Below, piece by piece: positions 12,965 to 17,882 of a stretch of DNA of 17,882 nucleotides. The DNA is from an uncultured Eubacteriales bacterium (GTDB lineage Bacteria; Bacillota; Clostridia; Oscillospirales; Oscillospiraceae): positions 1 through 17,882 of the forward strand of contig CAJLWS010000010.1 in assembly GCA_905210385.1 (NCBI GenBank). Reading direction: 5' to 3'. A program made the translations under genes and the position numbers. Below the pieces are notes generated by a model, which worked only from the letters and a program-made list of their open reading frames with translations, was not told the origin of the DNA and made no database searches. The number at the start of each line of letters is the position of its first letter. The first letter of the stretch is position 1.

Positions 12965-15073
12965 TCATCGAATCAGCGTGTTTTCCTGGGTCGGTGCAGA
13001 CTGGGCATCCTCGGTGGAGAAGTACTGGGCCAGGATGCCCGCGGCCACCTCCGCCAGGTTGCCGCCGGAAGAGCCATGCTCCGCCACCAGATAAATGACG
13101 ATCTCCGGATCATCATAGGGGGCAAAGCAGGTAAAGGTGGCGGTGGCGTCCACCCCGGTGCCCACCTCAGCGGTGCCCGTCTTACACCCCACGCTCACCG
13201 GCAGGCTGGCAAAGTACCGGGCCATGGACGCCGTCTGGGACAGGTCGTACATGCCCTGGAGCACCGCGTCCAGGTCCTCCTGGTCGATGTCGATGGAGTT
13301 GAGCAGCACCGGCTCATACTCGTAGACCACCTGGCTGTAGTCGTCGGATTTGACTTCCTTGAGCAGGTGGGCCTGGTAATGGTTGCCGCCGTTGGCCAGT
13401 GTGGCAACATAGTTGGCCAGCTGGATGGGGGTGAACTGGCTCAAGCTTTGGCCAATGGCGGCGGACAGCACCTCTCCGCCGTACCAGGTCTGGCCCAGGG
13501 CCTCTGCAGCCTCCGGGCCGGCCATCCGGCCCCGGGACTCCGAGATCTCGATGCCGGTGTACTCCCCCAGGCCGAACTGCTGGGCATAGTCCTGAAGGGT
13601 AGCGATACCCATTTTGGCTGCAGTGTCGTAAAAGAAAATGTTGCAGGAGTCGGTGATGGCCTGGGTCACATTCTCCAGCCCATGCCTGCCCGGTGCAATC
13701 CAGCACCGCTGGGTCGTATCATAGTAGCGGTAGTAGCCCGTGCACTCCACCCGGGTGGTCAGGTCAATGACCCCGCTGGACAGTCCCGCCACCGCCGACA
13801 CCATTTTAAAGGTGGAGCCGGGGGCATAGATGCCCTGGGTGGCCCGGTTGAGCAGCGGGTTTCGCTCGGTATCCGACGCCAGCTCCCCATAGTTGAAATC
13901 GCCCAAGTCGTATGTGGGATAGGATGCCATGGCCAGCACGCCGCCGGTCATGTCCATCACAACCGCTGCCCCGCCGGCGGGATTTTCCAGGCTCTCAATA
14001 AAGTCCGCCAAATACTGCTCCGTCACTGCCTGCAGGCCGATATCCAGGGTGAGCACCACGTTGTCGCCGGGGTCCGGTTCCTCCTCCCACTCCTGGGTGA
14101 CAATCTTGCCGTTGTCGTCCGTCTCAATCCGCCGCCGGCCGCTGGTACCGTGGAGGTACTCCTCAAAGGCCAGTTCCGCCCCATCCCGGCCTACGACAGC
14201 GTCCATCGGATACCCCAATTCCTGATAGGTGGGCCACAGCGCCGTGGTGATGGATCCGGTATATCCCAGCACGTGGGCGGCAGAGCTGGTGTTGTAGGTC
14301 CGGGAGGTATCCGTTTCAATCTCCACTCCCGTAAGGGACTGCTCTTTCACAGTGGAGATGAATGCAATATCCACATCCCTGGCAAAAACATATTCGGAGG
14401 ACACAACGTCATAGGCGCGCAGGTACAGCTCATAGAGCACCCCCATGAGCTGCCGGTCTTCCTGGGAAACCGCTGCGTCCTCCCCGATCTCCAGACCAAA
14501 GGTACCCGCCATGGCCCGCAGCAGCTCCTCCGCGGTCACATCCGCCGTCTCCGCCTCCTCGACCCACCCCCGGTTCTCCGCCAAGCGGCCCAGATTGGTG
14601 GGGTAAACGGCGGTGTTGCCGTCCTCGTCCTCCGATTCATAACTGAACAGGCTCTCCGTCCGGGTATAGCTCCAGGGTGCGGAGTCGCTGACCGGCAGGG
14701 AGTCCGTCCACTCCACGCCCTGCTCCCGGCACAGCGCCAGCAGGCTGGAAAGGATTTCGTTGCGCTCCTCTCCCATCAGGGTGGTGTCCAGCGTGACATT
14801 GTACTGCACGGAGTTGGTCACCAGCACCCGGCCGTACCGGTCCAGGATCTCTCCCCGGACGCTGTCCACCGTCTCCACTTCCTGCACGCTGTAGTTGGCG
14901 CTGGCCAGGTAGTCCTCCCCGTGGACGATCTGCGTCTGGTACAGCACCACGACGAAGGCCAGCAGGATGGCCCCAAAGATCCCAACCAGTACGCCGGTGC
15001 GCACCTGCAGCTTGCGGCTCTCCTCCTCGGTACGGGCCTCTTTCTCCCTGCGGGGATCGTGCAGCTTACTCAT
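12965..15073 (-). CDS. mrdA: Penicillin-binding protein 2 (elongasome transpeptidase)
   Basis: Class B PBP, 702 aa, cross-linking peptidoglycan during side-wall growth with a SEDS glycosyltransferase. A short basic cytoplasmic tail precedes the single TM helix (about residues 26-46). The dimerisation domain follows, with DSVRGEILDRYGRVLVTN. The transpeptidase domain has S420-T-F-K423 (active serine), S476-C-N478 and K631-T-G-T, so all three catalytic motifs are intact. No PASTA repeats, which argues against a SpoVD/PBP2x type. The ATG at 15073 has GGAGG at 15085-15081; an ATG at 15088 would overlap that site and is not used. The start overlaps the end of mreD by 8 bases. Adjacent mreD supports assignment to the rod complex. 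A bidirectional terminator follows. Confidence 0.93.
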   Translation of the reverse strand: MSKLHDPRREKEARTEEESRKLQVRTGVLVGIFGAILLAFVVVLYQTQIVHGEDYLASANYSVQEVETVDSVRGEILDRYGRVLVTNSVQYNVTLDTTLMGEERNEILSSLLALCREQGVEWTDSLPVSDSAPWSYTRTESLFSYESEDEDGNTAVYPTNLGRLAENRGWVEEAETADVTAEELLRAMAGTFGLEIGEDAAVSQEDRQLMGVLYELYLRAYDVVSSEYVFARDVDIAFISTVKEQSLTGVEIETDTSRTYNTSSAAHVLGYTGSITTALWPTYQELGYPMDAVVGRDGAELAFEEYLHGTSGRRRIETDDNGKIVTQEWEEEPDPGDNVVLTLDIGLQAVTEQYLADFIESLENPAGGAAVVMDMTGGVLAMASYPTYDLGDFNYGELASDTERNPLLNRATQGIYAPGSTFKMVSAVAGLSSGVIDLTTRVECTGYYRYYDTTQRCWIAPGRHGLENVTQAITDSCNIFFYDTAAKMGIATLQDYAQQFGLGEYTGIEISESRGRMAGPEAAEALGQTWYGGEVLSAAIGQSLSQFTPIQLANYVATLANGGNHYQAHLLKEVKSDDYSQVVYEYEPVLLNSIDIDQEDLDAVLQGMYDLSQTASMARYFASLPVSVGCKTGTAEVGTGVDATATFTCFAPYDDPEIVIYLVAEHGSSGGNLAEVAAGILAQYFSTEDAQSAPTQENTLIR

Positions 15074-15569
15074 GGTAGATCCTCCCATAATACCGGCAGC
15101 AGAACCTCCCCAGCCAGTAGGCCGGGAAGGAAAACAGCAGCGACCACAGAAGCTCTGGTCCGGCCACCCTCAGCAGGGCGCCCATGTCCGCCGTACCGGC
15201 GGCCAGGCGGCTGCCCACCTGCCAGCACTCCCACAGCAGCAGGGCGCACAGCGCGCACAGCACATGCCCCACCAGGTCCCGGCGCAGAACATGCTGGGTA
15301 AGCAGCCCGGTCCCCCAGGCGATGGCCGACACCGCGGGGACGCACAGCAGGCCGGCATGACCCACCGTGGCCATCACCAGGCCGGCGGCCAGGCCAAATC
15401 CGGCGCCAAATCGCGGCCCCTCCAGGGTGCCTACCGCCACCGCGCCGCACAGCAGCAGCAGGGGCTGGGGAATGGGCAGAGGGCCCAGGACATAATAGTT
15501 CAGGACCATGAGCGCCACCAGGGCAACCCCGTAAGCCGCCACCTTGATTGTGGTATCACGCTGCGTCAT
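15066..15569 (-). CDS. mreD: Rod-shape-determining protein MreD
   Basis: Small integral membrane protein, 167 aa, a partner of MreC and PBP2 in the elongation machinery. Nearly all of it is hydrophobic: segments around residues 9-30, 33-50, 54-75, 77-92, 98-118 and 136-155, fitting the five-to-six TM layout of MreD. Sequence identity in this family is low, so the name rests on size, topology and position directly before a PBP2 gene. The start ATG (15569-15567) overlaps the miaB stop as ATGA and is served by GGAG at 15580-15577 inside miaB. mreB and mreC, normally just upstream, are not here. Confidence 0.8.
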   Translation of the reverse strand: MTQRDTTIKVAAYGVALVALMVLNYYVLGPLPIPQPLLLLCGAVAVGTLEGPRFGAGFGLAAGLVMATVGHAGLLCVPAVSAIAWGTGLLTQHVLRRDLVGHVLCALCALLLWECWQVGSRLAAGTADMGALLRVAGPELLWSLLFSFPAYWLGRFCCRYYGRIYHE

Positions 15570-16978
15570 AATAGTTCTCCAAACAGGGCCCAGGTGGAGC
15601 AGTCCACAATCTTCACATCCACGAACCGCCCCACCAGCGCCGGGTCTCCGCTTACGTGGACCAGCCGTCCGCCTGGGGTGCGGGCATTGAGGTTGTTGCG
15701 GGGGTCCTCGCTCTCCCCGTCCACCAGGCAGCGTTGGACGGTGCCGATGTACGCCTGGTGTTTTTCCAGAGAAATGCGGTTCTGCACCTCCACCAGGCGG
15801 TTGAAGTTGGCCGACTTCTCCTCCTTGGACATGGGGTCGGGCAGCTGGGCCGCCGGGGTCCCCTTCCGGGGGGAGTAGATAAAGGTGAACAGTGCGTCAA
15901 AGCGCACCTCCTCCACCAGGGAAAGGGTGTCCTCAAATTCCTGGGTGGTCTCCCCAGGGAAGCCCACGATCACATCACTGGTGAGCACCACATCCGGAAT
16001 GCGCGCCCGCAGAGCGATCACCTTGTCCAGGTACTGCTCCCGGGTATATCGGCGGTTCATGGCCTGCAACACTCTGGTATTGCCCGACTGGAAGGGCAGG
16101 TGGATCACGGGCGCCACCTTTTCGCACCGGGCCATTACGTCAAAGAGCTTCTCAGTGGCATCCTTGGGATGGCTGGTCATGAACCGGAGCAGGAACTCCC
16201 CCGGGATCGCGTCAGCCCGCTCCAGCAGAGTGGGAAAGTCGATGTCCTCTCCCAGGTCCTTGCCGTAGGAGTTCACGTTCTGGCCCAGCAGGGTGATGTC
16301 CTTGTAGCCCTGCTCCACCAGATCCCGGATCTCCTTCAAAATGACCTCCGGCTCCCGGCTGCGCTCCCGGCCCCGCACATAGGGCACGATGCAGTAGGTG
16401 CAGAAATTGTTGCAGCCGTACATGATGGACACCCAGGCCTTCACCCTGCCCGACCGGCGCACCGGCAACCCTTCGGCAATGGCTCCGTCGGAGTCCTCCG
16501 TCTCAAACACCCGCCCTCGGCGCAGGTACACCCGGTAGAGCAGCTCGGGGAACTTCCACAGAGCATGGGGGCCGAACACCAGGTCCACATGCCGATAGGA
16601 TTGGCGCAGCTTTTGCACCACATGGGCCTCCTGGGCCATGCAGCCGCACAGGCAGATGATTTGGTGGGGGTTGCGCCGCTTCCCGTGGACCAGCGCGCCC
16701 ACGTTTCCCAGCACCCGCTGCTCGGCATGCTCCCGGATGGCGCAGGTGTTGATGACGATGACATCGGCGTCCTGGTCCGTGTCCGTCATCTCATAGCCCA
16801 TCTCCACCAGCATGCCCCGGATCAGCTCCGAGTCCGCCTCATTCTGCTGACACCCATAGGTGTCCACATAGGCGGCGGGGGTGTCGGGCAGCCGGCTGTT
16901 CAGGGTCCGGATCTGGGCGCAGTATTCCCGCTGGCGCCGGATCTCCTCCTGAGGTATCACAGGGGTGGTTCGATTCAA
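15566..16978 (-). CDS. miaB: tRNA-2-methylthio-N6-dimethylallyladenosine synthase
   Basis: Radical-SAM methylthiotransferase that converts i6A37 to ms2i6A37 in tRNAs reading UNN codons. In the 470-aa form the N-terminal UPF0004 domain has C43 (YGCQQNEADS), C79 (NTCAIREHAEQRV) and C113 (GCMAQ) for the auxiliary cluster. The radical-SAM motif C189-NNF-C193-TY-C196 holds the second [4Fe-4S]. A TRAM domain closes the protein (about residues 405-465, with a VDGESEDPRNNLNARTPGGR stretch). NTCAIREHAEQRV and the single TRAM domain favour MiaB over RimO or MtaB. The start is inferred to be TTG at 16978-16976, because GGAGGG at 16992-16987 is well placed and no ATG fits; a longer frame reaching 17053 would cross the promoter. 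First gene of miaB-mreD-mrdA. Confidence 0.94.
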   Translation of the reverse strand: MNRTTPVIPQEEIRRQREYCAQIRTLNSRLPDTPAAYVDTYGCQQNEADSELIRGMLVEMGYEMTDTDQDADVIVINTCAIREHAEQRVLGNVGALVHGKRRNPHQIICLCGCMAQEAHVVQKLRQSYRHVDLVFGPHALWKFPELLYRVYLRRGRVFETEDSDGAIAEGLPVRRSGRVKAWVSIMYGCNNFCTYCIVPYVRGRERSREPEVILKEIRDLVEQGYKDITLLGQNVNSYGKDLGEDIDFPTLLERADAIPGEFLLRFMTSHPKDATEKLFDVMARCEKVAPVIHLPFQSGNTRVLQAMNRRYTREQYLDKVIALRARIPDVVLTSDVIVGFPGETTQEFEDTLSLVEEVRFDALFTFIYSPRKGTPAAQLPDPMSKEEKSANFNRLVEVQNRISLEKHQAYIGTVQRCLVDGESEDPRNNLNARTPGGRLVHVSGDPALVGRFVDVKIVDCSTWALFGELL

Positions 16979-17029
16979 TGTACAATCCCTCCGTAGGAAA
17001 GGGCGGCTCAGCCACCAATGATTTTCCCC

Positions 17030-17058
17030 ACTATACCATGAAATTATGAACAAAACAA
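17030..17058 (-). promoter_or_regulatory. Promoter of the miaB-mreD-mrdA operon
   Basis: On the minus strand TTGTTT (17058-17053), 17-base spacer, TATAGT (17035-17030), with TGG directly before the -10 (extended -10). It is divergent from the VOC-gene promoter. A 9-bp inverted repeat, AAAGGGCGG (16998-17006) and CCGCCCTTT (17069-17077), flanks the region. Confidence 0.55.
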
Positions 17059-17074
17059 GACAGCGGAACCGCCC

Positions 17075-17103
17075 TTTTCAAATGCCGCTCCCTGCGGTAT
17101 AAT
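17075..17103 (+). promoter_or_regulatory. Promoter of the VOC-family gene
   Basis: TTTTCA (17075-17080), 17-base spacer, consensus TATAAT (17098-17103). The predicted start is near 17110, so the leader is very short and begins just before the GGAGGGA ribosome site at 17114-17120. Confidence 0.6.
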
Positions 17104-17126
17104 GGACGTGTCTGGAGGGAATTCCG

Positions 17127-17513
17127 ATGAAACTTGAGCATGTGGCGCTCTATGTATCCGACCTGGAGCGGGCCAGGGACTTCTTCGTGGACTGGCTGGG
17201 GGGCCGGTCTAACGAAGCCTACCACAACCCCAAAACCGGCCTGCGCACCTATTTCATCTCCTTTGACGGCGGGGCCCGACTGGAGCTGATGACCCGTCCC
17301 GACATCCCGGAGTGCGGGGGGAACCGCCCCACCCAAACCGGGTACGCCCATGTGGCCTTCAGCGTGGGAAGTCGGGATCGGGTGGATCAGCTGACCCACG
17401 CCCTTCAGGAGGCTGGGTTCTCCGTGGTCAGCGGTCCCCGGACCACGGGGGACGGGTACTATGAGAGCTGCGTCCTGGATCTGGAGGGCAACCAGATCGA
17501 GCTCACCATTTGA
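17127..17513 (+). CDS. VOC-family (glyoxalase/bleomycin-resistance fold) protein
   Basis: Small cytoplasmic protein of 128 aa made of two beta-alpha-beta-beta-beta modules. Candidate metal ligands sit at the standard places: H5 (LEHVALYV), E53 (RLELM), H75 (YAHVAFSV) and E125 (NQIELTI), so a divalent-metal site is likely. The family covers glyoxalase I, methylmalonyl-CoA epimerase, dioxygenases and fosfomycin/bleomycin resistance proteins. SVGSRDRVDQLTHALQEAGF and GYYESCVLDLEGNQIEL resemble the generic glyoxalase-like group, and the substrate cannot be fixed. It starts at ATG 17127 with GGAGGGA 6 bases before. Monocistronic, convergent with the partial gene that follows. Confidence 0.9.
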   Translation: MKLEHVALYVSDLERARDFFVDWLGGRSNEAYHNPKTGLRTYFISFDGGARLELMTRPDIPECGGNRPTQTGYAHVAFSVGSRDRVDQLTHALQEAGFSVVSGPRTTGDGYYESCVLDLEGNQIELTI

Positions 17514-17548
17514 TTCTCCCACCTGCCCAGCTCGGAGGGTTTTACCCA

Positions 17549-17882
17549 TCATCCGTCCGTCCCGCCCGGGATCCGGCCCAGCAGGAGGGCCGTACCGGCC
17601 AACACCAGGAACAGGTCCGGGGCAGTGCCGTCGTAGGGCAGCACCAGTTCCTGCCGTTCCACCGCCCGTCCGTCCAGGGCGATGAACTCTCGCTGCACCG
17701 CCACCGACGCCCGGCGCTCCTCCAGACTGGACAGGGTGAGGGTATTGCGGCTGGCGGATCCGTAACTCACCACCGTCTCCGCGGGCAGGGCCCGGGTCAG
17801 GGCAGACAGGCCGCCGGGCAGCAGGGCCGTGTGGCAGGACAGAGCAGGGGCACCGGCCCATCCCGTGGCCCCCGGTGACACC
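17549..17882 (-). CDS. C-terminal fragment of an unrecognised protein with a C-terminal membrane segment
   Basis: An open frame enters from the right edge and stops at TGA 17551-17549, giving about 111 residues. The end reads DGTAPDLFLVLAGTALLLGR, a hydrophobic segment of about 14-16 residues followed by a short polar tail (IPGGTDG), suggesting a C-terminal membrane anchor. The preceding part, SLEERRASVAVQREFIALDGR, looks like alternating beta-strand and polar sequence typical of a folded domain. I do not recognise the family. It is preferred over the two overlapping frames because its composition is protein-like and because it ends 35 bases from the convergent VOC gene. The start lies outside the window. 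Confidence 0.55.
   Translation of the reverse strand, partial: VSPGATGWAGAPALSCHTALLPGGLSALTRALPAETVVSYGSASRNTLTLSSLEERRASVAVQREFIALDGRAVERQELVLPYDGTAPDLFLVLAGTALLLGRIPGGTDG

Noticed and set aside
12902..15301. A 799-codon open frame on the plus strand and other long frames antisense to genes (such as 3923-5185 minus and 15656-16996 plus).
   Set aside because: They lie opposite genes with complete motif sets (PBP2, BceB-like, MiaB). Their composition (His, Gly, Gln and Ala rich) is typical of shadows in high-GC DNA.
12873..17077. A 13-bp sequence, AAAGGGCGGTTCC, in the terminator at 12873-12885, present inverted at 17065-17077, so it flanks the miaB-mreD-mrdA operon.
   Set aside because: A few 13-bp matches are expected between any positions of an 18-kb window, and GC-rich terminator-type sequence makes them more likely. 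No other sign of a mobile unit.
1..17882. CRISPR arrays, tRNA or rRNA genes, insertion sequences, integrases and restriction or toxin-antitoxin genes were looked for.
   Set aside because: None seen: no regularly spaced direct repeats of CRISPR type, no cloverleaf, no transposase or integrase motifs in any frame.

Overview
The window looks like chromosomal DNA from a gut-type Clostridia, probably near Flavonifractor/Pseudoflavonifractor/Intestinimonas in the Oscillospiraceae. The reasons are high-GC coding sequence rich in CTG and CGG codons, strong AGGAGG ribosome-binding sites, sigma-A type promoters in AT-rich gaps, single-domain Pta, RNase Y, a BceAB-like transporter and GTG/TTG starts. 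The taxon is inferred from style and gene content, not from a marker search.

Layout. 1-1585 (minus strand): the N-terminal 269 codons of lepA (EF4), preceded by an XRE-family regulator. 1586-2906: an intergenic region with divergent promoters, then pta and a strong terminator. 2907-6004: a BceAB-like ABC transporter (ATPase and 10-TM permease) behind a promoter carrying an 11-bp-period direct repeat, followed by a 33-codon ORF that may be a gene remnant. 6005-6421: AT-rich DNA with a near-consensus promoter and a highly structured RNA segment ending in a terminator-like hairpin. 6422-9880: rny (RNase Y), a terminator, then a two-gene unit of a DUF2156-like acyltransferase and a GNAT protein. 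9881-12467: a polar amino-acid ABC importer operon (lipoprotein, permease, ATPase) with ARG-box-like sites at its promoter, so probably an arginine/basic amino-acid importer. 12468-12964: a roughly 500-bp gap between convergent operons holding a cluster of TGTGGAA (DnaA-box-like) repeats and a bidirectional terminator. 12965-16978 (minus strand): the translationally coupled operon miaB-mreD-mrdA. 17127-17882: a VOC-family protein and, convergent with it, the C-terminus of an unrecognised protein.

How the parts relate. Several genes concern the envelope: MreD and PBP2 in side-wall synthesis, BceAB in antimicrobial-peptide response, and the DUF2156 protein, which resembles the catalytic domain of MprF. 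RNase Y, LepA and MiaB belong to RNA decay and translation.

The most interesting item is the rny leader. Its predicted transcription start falls on the first base of a 15-bp closing stem (6196-6212 with 6326-6340). Inside lie four further helices, and an intrinsic-terminator-like hairpin (6340-6374) follows directly. I recognise no known riboswitch class in it. It could be a small RNA with its own promoter and terminator (6S-like size, about 180 nt) or a cis-acting leader controlling rny. Other points worth checking are a codon-usage break within lepA, the orphan DnaA-box cluster, and the ARG-box/promoter overlap.
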